DNA of 64,000 bases from contig CM076953.1 of assembly GCA_039566865.1 (NCBI GenBank), positions 868,001 through 932,000 of the forward strand, given 5' to 3'. The translations under genes were made by a program, and so were the position numbers. Source of the DNA: Aurelia coerulea. Taxonomy: Eukaryota; Cnidaria; Scyphozoa; Semaeostomeae; Ulmaridae. Below the pieces are notes generated by a model. That model was not told the DNA's origin and searched no databases. It worked only from the letters and a program-made list of their open reading frames with translations. Shown in pieces: positions 26,550-38,837 of this stretch. The stretch's first letter is position 1. The number at the start of each line of letters is the position of its first letter.

Positions 26550-26720
26550 GGTTTCTTAGTTAGCAAAAGATTCTTGTAGTGTTTCTTGACTGTTCATAAA
26601 ATCGAGTGTCACAATTTCATAATTCATCGAGGATCGCTAGTATACTTTTTCTGAGCCGAGCCGAGAGAATTACCGGAAAGAACCAAACAATAAAAAAATG
26701 ATACGTCCTGCCGAATTTGA
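26550..26720. repeat. Partial dispersed repeat preserving an empty site for the 51-52 kb insertion
   Basis: The segment aligns by eye with 51210-51337 joined to 52050-52110. It runs uninterrupted across the point (ATCGCTAGTATAC) where the other copy carries a 708 bp element, so it serves as a readable empty site. Copy ends are not sharply defined. Confidence 0.55.
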
Positions 26721-27039
26721 GCAGCTACGGAAAATATTTCACCGCAAAATAGAGTAACTATCTGTTCTCCTAAAAATTTAATGCAATGCCTTGCTTCATA
26801 AGTCTATAGAAGACCGAAGACCATTTTTGATGATTTGATGTGAACAATCTCAGACTAAATTATTAACAATGCAAAAACTTTAAAACGCACTGAAACTCGT
26901 GTACTAAAACTGATTAGTTTTCATTCGAAAGAAAGAGCATCATATAGGGTATTTGAGCTCCTAGAAAATTGAGATCAGGATGGCTAAATGTTTTGTGAAA
27001 CTCTAAATTTGTCTTGATTGATTGATTTTTCTTTTATAG

Positions 27040-27092
27040 TTGATTTGCCGAAGTTGTTCCAATTGGTTGTCGCAAATGGAGGATACAGGCAG
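27040..27092 (+). CDS. ARID5: ARID5-like gene, exon 2 of the ARID domain (53 bp)
   Basis: A very short exon completing the codon split at 21694 and ending in phase 0 at GTGAGT. It encodes VDLPKLFQLVVANGGYRQ, visible residues 366-383: the ARID core helix and the conserved GGY turn. Vertebrate ARID5B has LWTMFQAAQKLGGYE here. It is too short to be seen without its neighbours. The acceptor is CTTTTATAG. Confidence 0.96.
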
Positions 27093-27784
27093 GTGAGTCA
27101 AAACACTGTTCGTCTTTTGCCGAAATGTTTTTGAAACAAATTTCTTTCCGCAAGTTTTGATTGCAGAAACAGTCGTTTCCATTTTAACGCAAATAATTGA
27201 AATCGAGTTGAAATTCTTGAGTTAATTTCTTTTATTCCTATGTTTAATCAAACTGAAAGGTTATTTCTTGAAGCAAAAGCGCGAGTATATAGAAACATTC
27301 CTTTCAATTTATTCCCAAAAATCTTCGGTGAAAACTTTTAACTTGATCGTGCTTTTGTAGTGAGCTATTTTCATTTTTGATTGTAATCAAAGTGAAGTAG
27401 GAATCGGAGGCGTAACCACATGGGGTGATCTGAAAAATCTACCACCAAACAGATGCTGAATACAGTTATCTCAATAAGCCTAAGGATTCACAACTTGAAG
27501 TCATGGTATTTTGAGAATTGTGTCTTTATATGACAGTTATTTGAAATGTTGATCCTGGAAATTCTCACAATCGAGTCTGTAATTTGAAATCAGGTGGATG
27601 AGTTGCTCATCAGGACAGCGTTTGAATAAATAAAAACGTTACGTTTTTTGATGAATAATTTACGGAAGCATTGAATTTATTGCTCAGTAAAGACTAAGTT
27701 TTAAAATGTGCAGATTTAGCTGTAATCTTCAACCATGAAAATAATTGTTTATGGCTATGTTATTGAAAAGAAGTACACGTAATT

Positions 27785-27950
27785 CTTTATAAGAAACCGC
27801 TCATAAGAAGCGCAACTCTTAGATCTCGTATAAATTTAGACCTTGGCAGAGCTTTACTTTATTTTCTAATCTTTCCTGTATCATATCACTCGGAAGGTAG
27901 CTGAGAAATGTCTGAACATTGGAAAGGCTTCGAAAAGCTTCGCTTTGAAA
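27785..27950. repeat. Partial TAAGAAAC-type element
   Basis: Starts TTTATAAGAAACCGCTCATAAGAAG and continues with the same order of blocks as 4336-4530 (AACTCTTAGATC, then a TCATATCACTC-like block), but diverges and lacks a clear right end. Confidence 0.6.
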
Positions 27951-28544
27951 TTTCACGAGGACAATAAATTGTGATCTTGATAATTTCACTAAAAATGCTT
28001 TTGTATAAATCTGGTTAATCAACAAACATGCAAATAAGTAGCTTAAGTTTTTAAGACTTTGCAATTTTTGTTTTATTTTGGGGAATGCCTATTGATATTC
28101 CCAAACCTTTTTGCAGTTTTCTTTGTTTGAAAAATTATTTAGATTCAAATATAAACCTTTTTGTTATTCTACAGAAGAGTTGGAATCGAATGACATTTTT
28201 AATAATTTCGTAGAATTTTCCATTTTGGATAGACGCTCTAACGCCACTCAATCGAACCCCTTGCGTAAAAATTTAGAAAAATATCGCTTGATCCAGATTT
28301 GTTTGAAGAATAGCTGGATTTTTTTATTTTTCATATTTGATTTTATTAAGGAGGGTTGCCCTTCAGCCGGAGCTGTTTTACAAGGGGCCCTCCACGTAAA
28401 AAAATTATTGGCAATATAAAATTACTAAGGAATAGATGAAATACACTATAAAAATCATAACTTTATAAACCTAATAACAATTTACAAATTTTAAGATAAA
28501 AGAAAAGAAACACTAACTTCTAAATAGACTGTTTAAAACTATTT

Positions 28545-28640
28545 AGGGAAGATGCCTGTTTGGTATCAAGCAGGAAGGTCATTCCACATTTTTGCTCATC
28601 GATAAGAAAAACGAAGGTCTACTTAACTTGTTTAAAAGCA
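28545..28640 (-). pseudogene. LINE reverse-transcriptase C-terminal remnant, frameshifted
   Basis: Read on the minus strand, one frame gives RPSFFLSMSK and the next gives MWNDLPA, a pattern typical of the C-terminal tail of non-LTR retrotransposon polyproteins (a conserved aromatic plus W-N-x-L-P block). A frameshift and stop codons break it, so it is dead. The clade cannot be assigned from so little. Confidence 0.5.
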
Positions 28641-29087
28641 GAGTGGTAATATTTTACAAACTGGGTGAATGCGTTTAATCTAAGTAATCGTTCACAAGAA
28701 TCTACAACTAACGAATCTTAACTAAACTTATTTTGTGGCACAGCAAAGCTGCATAGCCACAAAAGTAAGAACGTTATGATTTTCTTGTAAGCCAATTAAA
28801 GTTAAGGAATAAACGAAGAACGAAATGAATAAAATATGTAATTTCTAATCTTGATTTACCGCCAAATTAACTTAAACTGCAATCTTTGCAGCTAAAATTG
28901 AGAACACCTTTCTTTTCACTTGATACACCTTGCTCTAGCAGGAGCAGATTTTGTAAAAAAGACGATGTGATCTCTCTTCCTGAAGAATAAATTGCACAAG
29001 AGAGAGAAAGCAAAACTTTATGATGGGCTGCATTCTTCACAGAAGGTGTGAAATCTATTCTTAAGGCCGTCAAATAAGGCTTTATAT

Positions 29088-29400
29088 CCCGGGGGGGGGG
29101 GGGGGTACTCCCATACTTGACCTGACGGGATGTGCCGCTCAACAGGGTGTCCTTTTACGGTAAAATTATGCGACAGGGTGTCCTTTTCTAACGAAAATTA
29201 TGCAACAGGGTATTATGATAGGTAAAAAATTTATGCGACAGGGTATCACAAGCAAAAATGCGTTCTACACTGTATTTGAGATGCAAAATTTTATGCGACA
29301 GGGTATACTTTTGGCCTATTTTTTATGCGACAGGGTGCAGGGTGTGGAGAGGTTTTCCGCACACCCCCGTCACTTCCCTAGTCAAGTACCCCCCGCCGGG
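29088..29400. mobile_element. hAT-like miniature element with CCCGG ends and internal phrase repeats
   Basis: The ends are CCCGG followed by a G run and TACT, and the inverse at the right. The 8 bp CTTTATAT at 29080-29087 recurs at 29401-29408, the duplication length expected for hAT elements. Inside, the phrase TTATGCGACAGGGTGT occurs at least five times with small variations at unequal spacing. No transposase frame is present. It lies in an ARID5 intron. The left G run of about 14 bases may be imprecise in length. Confidence 0.8.
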
Positions 29401-29513
29401 CTTTATATCCTTCGTTTTACAAAATTCATCCGTGCACCGCCAGTGCCAGTGTTATCACTAGGATGGCAAAACTACGCTTTCTAATTTTGCAAACAGCATT
29501 CGTAGTTCTAAAC

Positions 29514-29830
29514 CAGTGGCGGATTTAGGGGGGGGGCAAGTGGGGGCAACTGCCCCCCTTTCACGATGAAAATTCAGCTTGGCGCCACTATTTTGGAGAG
29601 AAAGGCGCCCCTCATCCTGACTCTAACGCACAATTTTCTAACTATTTCGATTTAGATATAGGGAAAACTTAGTAATCAAGGCATTATTTAGCAGTAAATC
29701 AAAGAATTTCCTATTAAAAGTGACCAAAAATTTTCGCGCGCCTTCGGCGCGCTCACTTTTCCATTCTGTTTTTGGCGCCCTCTTTGCAAGTTGCCCCCCC
29801 CCCTTCAGCTTCGGGCTGGATCCGCCCTTG
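29514..29830. mobile_element. hAT-like miniature element with CAGTGGCGGAT end
   Basis: Left end CAGTGGCGGATTTAGG; right end, reverse complemented, CAAGGGCGGATCCAG. TTCTAAAC at 29506-29513 is repeated exactly at 29831-29838, an 8 bp target duplication. The CAGTGGCGGAT terminus is a familiar one for non-autonomous hAT elements in animals. Subterminal runs of G and C pair with each other. No coding capacity. Confidence 0.88.
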
Positions 29831-30841
29831 TTCTAAACCTAAAATGTAGACTGGAATTTTGAACTGGAAAATGTTCCCTGTAAATATTTCCATTCTTACA
29901 AAGTAATTCCTTGGATGTTTAAATGTTGTATTCATTCAAAGTTTAAGGTAAAATTCAACGCTCTTAATGTAATGGATTAGCTGTCAAATATGGTGAAATT
30001 TTGAGCATGTTTAATATTTAAACACTTTGCGTGTTCAGAGATAGAAATGCGAACGTAAATGAATCGTGTGCTGCTTTTGCTTGAAAGTTCAAACACGCAA
30101 TCAGATAACAAGTCATCAGTGTTATTTTGGAAATTTTTGATGAAGTTTTATGATCAAACAGTGATCTTTTACAATGAATTTATTTTAATTGTAATGTATT
30201 TTTTGGAATCATGCTCTTCCTTCGTACAGATACGAAATTAAGCAGTGTGTTTTAAATTCAAGTGAATTTTGTGTTGCATATCTTTAAGTATGCGGTCGAA
30301 AGGAAAATTTGACATGAGTTTCGAATTGGTTACAATGTTGTTCAAATTTATAAAAGAGAGATAAAGAGAGTCTTAGAACAAACTTATGCAATTGTTTTAC
30401 TTACTTTCCAAGTTCCAACTGTTGAAGCTTGTGTGATTAACAGAATAATAGTATTTTTGGGCCTACGCTACACTTTATGAAGCTCTTCAACCAAAGCTTC
30501 CAGGCAAACTTACGAATACCTCTAGGACTAGGGATCGATTTCTTTTGAATGGATTTATACATTTAAATTGGCATTTCTACAAAAGAATGTCGTACAATGC
30601 GCAGAAATTAGATACAGTATTAACCCGCAAAATAGAAACGTTTTTTTCAACGCAACACGTTACGCTTTTCATCAGAACTCATACAAGTTTTTTATATTTC
30701 TCAACAAAATTTGCGCGAGGTTTCTTAAAAAAGTAGTTTCTTTTTTGTGGGTTCTTAATCCTTTGCCATGCATTTTGAGAACTTTCTGAACCTTTTTCCT
30801 GTGCAGCAGCAATGTAATATTCGTATTGTTTGCTTCCAAAG

Positions 30842-30939
30842 GTGACGTTAAATCATAGATGGAAGAAAGTTTACGATGATATGGTCTTAGCAACAACAAT
30901 TACGAGTGCTGCAACATGTATGAGAAGGCATTACGAAAG
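30842..30939 (+). CDS. ARID5: ARID5-like gene, exon 3 of the ARID domain
   Basis: A 98 bp exon after CTTCCAAAG, ending with two leftover bases at GTAAGA; visible residues 384-415. It encodes VTLNHRWKKVYDDM, then TSAATCMRRHYE. The TSAATCxRRHYER signature is the hallmark that separates ARID5 proteins from other ARID families. The final arginine codon is completed at 32966. This part forms the DNA-contacting helix region of the fold. Confidence 0.97.
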
Positions 30940-32965
30940 GTAAGACCCCCCTTTGAAAACTACTGCCGTCAACAAGGGTGAATTTTGCAGCAATGCTACA
31001 GTATCATCCCTTTATATTCACTGGCATGGGCAATGGACGATCTGGGGGCATTTGGCCAAGATGCTTTGCGTTTATTGATATAATTTCTATAGAATCACCG
31101 CACCGTTGATTCCATTATAAGTTATAAAACGCAGTGCTTTGCTCTCTGCATTTCTTCAGTTCTGTGATCTTATTTTTGTAACTGTTGCCCCCTGAAACAT
31201 TTTTTAAACAACGGAATCCTCTTTAAGCATAGAGTTGACTCAAAAGAATATCATTCAAGCGAATTAGATTAGGCCTGTTAAGTAAATTTATTTCAAACTC
31301 AGATAAGACCAAATCAATCTGAAAACTATGTGTGCCCATTGTTTTTGTTTTTCAATGTTTACATTTTCCAGTGATTTTATTTTTTATGTTGAAGTTTAGA
31401 AAATCGGGAGAGAATTGCTTTTCCGCTTGTTAATGATCTAAATTGCACTAAAAGATTCCAGGTTTCAGCTAAAAGATCCTTTTTGTCGCAGTTACCCCCT
31501 GGGTGTACCTGCTTTTATAACAGAATCAACTTTCAATAAAATAGAGTGTTTTTAATTTTGAATCAAATTACAGTAGGCCTGTTAAACGGTTTTCTTCGAA
31601 ATTCATGAAATATAATTCAAGCTGAGAGCCATCTGTGCCCATTGATTCTAATTTTCAAAGAATCCAGTCATCTCCTTCCATATAATTAATTTTGTTTTAC
31701 TCGTACTTGTAAAGAAAAGGCAAAACAACTGTTTATGTCTTTTGAAATTAACTGAAGTCTGTATATCAACCTCATAAAAACAAAGAAGTTTAATCTTTTG
31801 AGAAACCGGGATGCCTGTGGATATGTGGCGACAGTGAAATTCATGATTAATGTTTTAACCGCAGAAAGCTGACAAAAATTAATTGTTTTATATTCTCAAC
31901 AATGCATACGTCCTCGTTCATGAGGAGGAGCTTTAGATATATTACATCATTTTTAGTGCTCTCTCCTCAGGCACTTTTACATAAATAGACCTTTTTAGCT
32001 GCTCTTCAAATGGGTTTTGTTTGAGTGATACTTCAAGTTCAAGTTCGTTTGCAAAGAATTATTTTTTTAAAGGAATTAGAAATGATCTCATCCAAGATCC
32101 AAGTCCAAAAATTATTGTCCGTTCAAAAAGTCATTTTAAATTCAGAGTTTCTTCAAAAAGTTCCTTCAACATCTCATTCTTTACCAACAAATTGATATTC
32201 AGAATTTTGACTACAACTCTCCCCCGTTCTTCTAAAGCTATCAATAAGAAGATTTGTGTCAATACACCGGGGGCAAACACGATTTGATCCCGCGTAATTG
32301 AATTTGAAATTAGCAATAATTCATTGAGAGATTTCTTCAAGGTGGAAAGGAAATCGTTATTTGAGAACAAAACTCAATTCATGATCAGTCATTGTAATCG
32401 TTCACTATTTCCCATCCACATTCTAAGGTTTCCTGTCACTGATCCTCCGAGTCTCTCCAAAACTTCACCCTTTCCAATGACCTTTAATTCCCTAAAAATG
32501 TTGACATGTACACCAATAAATTCACCATTATACTTCCTCGTGTGGAAAATCTTTCGAATTTGATGTCATCGCTTTTCCCGTATGATTTATTATAATATGA
32601 AAAACGTCAAACCGTCATCAAAAAAATATTGTAATTTTTATAAATGCTGGACAGATCCTTTGAAATTTTGAAGTTGATTGATATCCAAGTTTTTTTTTCA
32701 ACTAAGGTGGATCAGTTCCCCGACATGCTACAACGTTCGTTAGAAGTCACATGCTTCTTGTCAATAAGATCATCAAAGATAAATTGTCTCTGATTTATAG
32801 GCCTACTGAAGATTCACGTTTTTGCAATAATTATGAACTTTGAATATGTGTGAACTTTATAGATTTTATGAAAACATTGTAACATTTCGATGGAGCCTTG
32901 CAAACATTTCTGCTTGAAACATCAACCTCGCAAAATACTTAATTTTTCTTCTTTTGGTATTTCAG
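30940..32965 (+). other. ARID5 intron, about 2.0 kb
   Basis: Includes a diverged local duplication (31150-31400 versus 31450-31690). The rest is AT-rich, without recognised features. The acceptor is TTTTGGTATTTCAG. Confidence 0.8.
31150..31690. repeat. Diverged tandem duplication in an ARID5 intron
   Basis: Two blocks about 300 bp apart share, in order, a GTTxCCCCCTG motif, an AATCxxCTTT block, TAGGCCTGTTAA, and GTGCCCATTG followed by a TTTTCAA tract. Divergence is high, so this is an old duplication or two copies of one old repeat. Confidence 0.55.
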
Positions 32966-35900
32966 ATTGCTCCTGCCATACGAAAGATATCTGAGAACGA
33001 AACATAGACAAGATGCCCTCGCAAGCAAGACATACGCAATCACCGCTCAAGCTAGTCAACCTCTTGTTCTAACAATCAAGAAAGTCAAACAACAAAGTGC
33101 GCCAAAGCAAGCAAGCGATTCTTCCTCTCGTTCTTCAAGCCCTAACGAGAATGAAATCCCTAATTTGCCTGTACTCGCGAAGCCAAAAAATGGCGAAGCG
33201 GTTACTACGCAACAAGACGGCAACTACAAACAAATTTCAATACCCAAGGACGTTGCCAGCAACATTAAATGGGATACAGATGCTCATGAAACAAGAAAGG
33301 TCCCTACCACTGATCCCTGCAGTACACCATCTAATGTTATTATACCGGCAACTTCTAATTCGAAGGCGCAAGAGCAAGGGCATATTTCTATAACGTCAAT
33401 CAATGGATTGTATTCAGCCTCGATTACCGCCAATCCTGTTGTCATGATCACAACCAAAGAGAGATCAGCGACTAGGCCATTGGCCACGGTTGCTTCGAAG
33501 CCTATATTTGCCGCTTTGGTAAAACCATTGCCCTCAAGCACAAACACTGCAGTAAACACTCCTCAAATAGTAACCCCCGTGTCAATATCTTGTGTGCCGA
33601 TTATAGTCAGTGCAGAAAGTTTGAAACAAGGATTCGGAAGCAAGATTTTGACAACGAATGCCGTGAAAACAGAGCCAAACGTCACAAAGTCAGAGCTTTT
33701 GGTTCAACCGATGATGTTCTCCGATCAGCGTAATGGAAGCATCGCCTCCTTTGCCACAGGTGCACCAAACCAGAAAGAAATCTTGCCTAAGCGAGTATTG
33801 ATACCCGTCATGCCGATTTCAACGACGATGCCTTCCCCTATATTCATCATTAGTTCACATTCCAACGAACAGTCAAACACACAGAGTAAAGTTTTGTCTA
33901 CTGTGTCGCCTACAAAAGAGGTTTCAGTGATCACTAAAGCGATGCCATTACAAAAGGGCAGCGTAGAAGCATCACATGCGCAATTAACGCAAAATCAGGA
34001 TACGGTCGTTGTTAAGAAACGGAGAGGTAGGCCGCCCAAACATTCTAAAGTTATCATTGAAAATAACAAGTCACAACATATTGACAGCTCCACAAAAAAC
34101 AATGTCCATAAGACAGCCACTATTCCAGTGTATTCTTCTTGCCAACAAGTTGAAGCTGCTGTTCCGGAGGCGAACATTATCTCTTCCAAAGCGATCCAAC
34201 CGTACCCCATCGCTCTTACCACGCAGCCTGTATTAACCACCTCAGCAACTAGCGGTATACGAATGTGCGCTGCGGAGTCAGACTTAATGTGCAGGCCCAT
34301 GAAGAAAGGCCCTGTGAAAGTTTACGAATATGTCGTGACGTCAGATTCAGTGAAAGCCAAACTGGTCAAACACCAGCAGGGGGTCATTGCCTTGCCGGAA
34401 GAATCAACGAACCATGCAGTAAGCCTCGTTGATGTGATAGTGAAACCCCCCGGTATTACAACATCGAGAGTTCATATGATGAACGGAGCTGCGTATCATA
34501 ACTCGTCAGCCATTGCGGAGGAGTTGTCGCATATTGCTAGAATGGGTACGAAATCGCACGGGAGTTACCCCAGAGTTGAGACCGTGATGTCTTTTGCGAA
34601 TAAAGGTTGCCTTCCAAGTACGCTCATGAGCAGAATCAATGCTGATCACGTGAAAACTGAAGTTGCTCACGTGATACCTGAAGTTAAAGTTAAACGCGAA
34701 CACGTGGAAAGCGAGAGCAATCACATGAAACGACGTATTGTTGAGGTCAATAACTTTAATGACTTTTCATTGAAGTTTGCTAGAAAAGAGCGTACATCAT
34801 CGGGCAGCATGAATGAAAGTTCAAATGGAAGTGCTGGGAATGACAATACCAGAGAACGTATTGACAGAGAGATGTTTCATCACCTTGAATCGAAATCAGT
34901 TATCGTTGGACCCCCACCACTTGTACCTATCCACAAGCAAAAAGCAAATGACAATGTTCCTAGCAAAGAAGCTCAGCTTCCTAAATCCTTCAGCAGTCAT
35001 CAAGACAAGGCTCCTCTGCGATTAGACAGCATGAGGTCACATGTATCAGCTGCAAAGGGGAGGCATGGACCCCGCCATATTTCATTAATGTCTGACGTCA
35101 GAGCAATGAAAGATTCGTTCGATGTTGATTCTATTATTAGGCCATTGAATAAAGAAATTGACCAATCATTGGAGGACCTACGAAGAGCTGCTGGGAAGAG
35201 TATCCATCGAGAGACTAATCGGACTGCAGCTAATGGATCACGTGATATTTATCATGCCGATCAGTTGAATTTGGTGGGCCATGGTGATAGAAAGGCCTCG
35301 TTGCAAACAAATCGAGATGTGCGGGTTGAACATCGGTATGTACCGCACTCAGAGCATGGTGAACTCAGAGTTGAGGTTGACCGATTCGAACATCATGTGC
35401 CACACAGCCACATGTTCGAGCATCAGCGTCGAAAGTCGTACGATAAAGACACGCAGTTTCACGATGTAAGCGAGAACGATTTACACGCGAATCATCATTT
35501 GTTGCGTATCGCCTCGAATGACAACTTCGTGAATCAGATGTACTTGCACGAATCTACGAAAAGGAGGCACATGCCGTCACATACGCCAAGAGAGGAAGCA
35601 AGCCATTTGCCACGTTCCAGTGCAGATTTGACTCTTTTTGGTGTTCATGCCGAGAAAGATCACCGATCTCGCTCCAGTTCTGTCCAAGAAAGAGCCGACT
35701 ACGAGGCCTTCCAGCAGAGACACGCTGCACAAAGTGCCAGTTTGCGTGGTGATTTCCACATTTCAAAGTACAAAGAGTTAGGACTCCCGTCAGCGAAAGA
35801 TCAGTTCGCCGAGGTTATCTACCGTGATGCATCTGGAACTCGAACTGACATTACCCAGCATACAAGACACGTCAAAGTGCACGGTCATAGAGAGGCTTCT

Positions 35901-36413
35901 CTTGATTCGTTGATGTTGGTGAAAGATAGACGCCAGGAGGTGCAAATGTTGCAAAGAGAACCATATCACCATGGAGACACACATCATCAAAGTAGTGTCA
36001 TACATCATGAACATTCCCGTCATGCATCGCCGCCATTTCGCCATGAACAGCATCATAACGGACGTCGTCTTTCCAGGGAATCCATCTCACGGGAATCCCC
36101 TCATGAAGATCTCATCCAAATGCATTACGACCATCACCATAACGCGTATCGTTCTAGCAGGCACCTCTCATCTGCGTACCAGGGTAGTGCTAGCTATCCG
36201 GAGTACCCTCATGGAGTCCATCCTTCTTACCTGACGAGAGAAAGCAGCCCCCCTGTCTTCGAACACAAACATGTGTATATGGCAGATCACTCCCCCCCTC
36301 CATCGTCAATGCATCATTCGTGGTATAACCCGCATCATTTACCGGTATTAGGTAAAGACGGTAGTATCCCAATAAGCAATGCGTTGTTTTGGCACCAGAA
36401 AGTCCGGCATTAG
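32966..36413 (+). CDS. ARID5: ARID5-like gene, terminal coding exon
   Basis: Base 32966 completes the arginine of HYER. The exon then reads LLLPYERYLRTKHRQ, closing the ARID domain exactly as in vertebrate ARID5 (RLILPYERF), and runs 1149 codons to TAG. Beyond about residue 430 the chain looks disordered. It contains a second AT-hook, KKRRGRPPK at 34014-34040, a serine-rich stretch, and sumoylation consensus motifs VKTE (33663, followed by proline), VKTE (34650) and VKRE (34689). The last third (about 35280-36410) is strongly histidine-rich, with HHQ, HHEH and YDHHHNAY clusters. A long low-complexity last exon is usual for ARID5 proteins, though I do not recognise the histidine-rich tail from vertebrates. 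By family it is a nuclear DNA-binding chromatin cofactor. Confidence 0.95.
34014..34040 (+). other. Second AT-hook motif in ARID5 (KKRRGRPPK)
   Basis: Lys-Lys-Arg-Arg-Gly-Arg-Pro-Pro-Lys is a canonical AT-hook core (GRP flanked by basic residues), at visible residue about 766. It is separate from the one at 17785, giving the protein two minor-groove contacts flanking the ARID domain. Confidence 0.85.
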
Positions 36414-38390
36414 GTTTTTGCAAAGCAACTGTACATAACGTCATTGACAGCAAAACAGCAATCTGATTTTTGACAGACAGAATTATGTAGATATTTTGAA
36501 CGTGAAAACGATAAACGTTTTGAACGATATGTGTGCGTTTCTTCGTTGTAGTTTACACGTATTTGTGCTTCGTTGTATTTAAGCGTATTTGTGTTAGCTT
36601 ACTTTGTACCTATGTGTTTCATTTAGCCAGTCGCATTATAATTTTTAATAAGTTTAAGATTTTATCTCATTTTAGCAATGAAAGTTCCCACCAGTTGCTA
36701 TAAATAGCTTTTGTTCATTTAAATGAAGGTAGATTCATTAAGTTTTGCAAAAAAAAGTGTGATCAAAGTTAGGCTCAAATTAGATGTCTCATGTAATCTG
36801 CGATACTGTAACCCATTGTTACTCATGCAAAACGCTGCAATTGTTTTATTCGGGGACATTTTCACGTGACAAGCAATTTCGGATGGACTTTTAGATATCT
36901 GAACCTGTACCAGGCCAGCTGAAAGACATGGTTTGCATATCAGGAAATTTTGGTTGACTTCCTAGTCCTTCTACAAGACTATAGAAGAAGCTTCCCTGCG
37001 TAATCACCTCCAAATTTAGAATAGTTTGACCGATTGCAGTGGACTAATTTTATTTCGTTAAAATGGGCCAAAAATTCACGAAATTAGATTGTCAGATGGA
37101 CATCATATCAGAATCACCCTGTACCAGGAAAATAAATAAAAACAAGCTGACAGCAAGCCAAGGTGATATTTCTGCACTTACCCAAAACAAAGTCACAAGA
37201 CAACATTTTCGAACTTCCGAATTCACACTTCAGGATCTCTGTCTGCCTTACTTCCATGTTGTTTCTGTATCTCCATCTTGTTCATCGTTAGGAGTTGCTA
37301 ATGTATTGATATTTTGTACTGCCTAACATTATTTTATCAAACTGAAAAATGTATCATAAAAATATAGTTATTTGTAAGCTGAAAGGCATGATATTTTGAT
37401 TGTATAAATCGTTGTGTTATTTAGGTTTAAATGTTGAAAGTAATTTAGAAATTTGACTCCTTTTTTATATCATTAATTGAATTTTTCGTGCAATTTTGGT
37501 ATGCAGCATCATCCCTTCTTGTTAGACCACTCCTGTAAGATCTAAAACGATTAAACTTTGGAAGTTCATGCAAGGAATTGAATTGAGTAAAGAATGATCT
37601 TTCGTACGTCTTATCCCTGCCTATGATTCGAACAAGAGGAAACTAGATGAGCTGAGCGCAGACAAATCCTCTGGTCTTTCTGTCCGATTGTATCATGGTC
37701 ATGTTTATAACTTTGATCATTCAAATCAAATTTTGTTTTAAAATCAAAGCAAGACTTAAGAGCTTTCTCAACTTGTACACATTTTGCGAGTTCAGGTCCT
37801 CAAACAGTAGTTGTTAATATTGCTTTATTGAGCAGGTTTTCACAGCAGAGGTAGCTAAAAGTTCGTTGACTATATTTAAAAGATTCCTCCCAAAATCATC
37901 TATGGTATGCATGTACTGTCCCAGTTAACGACTCATGATAACCATCTGCTTCCCCAAAGTTGACTTTCGTATAGAATGAAAGTCCTTTTTGACAGCTAAG
38001 GAATCTGAAAGCTTATTGATCAAATTTTGAGCTTGAAAAGTGTGGACCAGTTCATCTGTTATAACCCTTTGCCGTTCCAGTTAAGGATCCAAAATTAACC
38101 ATGATCCATTGCATCCCCAAAGTCGATGTTCATATGATACTCGAGTCATTTCTGGCCTAAGGTTTGTTTTATTTCAGCGCCCAAAGGATCATGGTTAGCG
38201 AGGGGCCTTTAACAGTGTATCCAATCTGTATATTCTGTATTTTATCGTTAACCATCCTTCGTGTGTCTAACTGTTTTATCTTCGCCCTCTAAGGACTCAG
38301 TGTAACAATTACGTTATCGTAAACAAACCCGTTGTATGATGTTGTCTTTGTGACATTTTGTAAATAAAGCTTTGTAAACAATTTGTTTAT
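36414..38390 (+). other. Probable ARID5 3'UTR
   Basis: AT-rich non-coding sequence after the ARID5 stop. AATAAA occurs at 37131-37140 (two overlapping) and at 38363-38368. The last is followed within 30 bases by a T/G-rich stretch, making it the better cleavage signal. The UTR end is inferred, not shown. Confidence 0.5.
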
Positions 38391-38837
38391 TAGCTACAGT
38401 TGTTGATAATCGCTGTTTTGGATAAAGTTATTCATAACTACCTTTTCAGGATTTCATGAAAACCTAGTTGTGCTTAGAAATCATTGTCTGTTTTTTGGAT
38501 TTTTCGCTGCCCGGGTCTCCCAAGTGCTGAGCAGCCACAACTGTTAACCGCGTAGATCATGTGTCGTAAAACATTGCAATTTGTTCATACAATTAATCTT
38601 GCTCTTCACGACTGTTTCAATTCGTGGAATATGATGTGCCCAGTTTCTTTTAGGATAAAGGAAAAACGAGTTTATTTCCGTTTGATTGTCTAAAATGAAG
38701 ATTTTGCCGTTCAGACGAAAAAAGATACATAGGAAATTGTTTTCTATGATCAAAATACATTGTTTTCTTTAGTTTTTGGTTTGGACAGAAAGTTCTTTGG
38801 AGACTTAATTTGTATTTCCCATAAACTTTCTCATTAA

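Larger units (their letters stand above)
21695..27039 (+). other. ARID5 intron, about 5.3 kb
   Basis: Holds a TTCA run at 24098-24127, a 525 bp Mutator-like inverted-repeat element at 25920-26444 with a 9 bp target duplication, and a short relative of the 51-52 kb repeat at about 26550-26720. No supported coding sequence. Confidence 0.8.
27093..30841 (+). other. ARID5 intron, about 3.7 kb
   Basis: Holds a partial TAAGAAAC-type repeat near 27785-27950, a minus-strand LINE remnant around 28545-28640, a hAT-like element with long G runs (29088-29400) and a second hAT-like element (29514-29830). No exon of another gene was recognised. Confidence 0.8.

Noticed and set aside
29200..29484. 94-codon frame with repeated MRQGI phrases
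   Set aside because: It translates the tandem phrase repeats inside the hAT-like element at 29088-29400.
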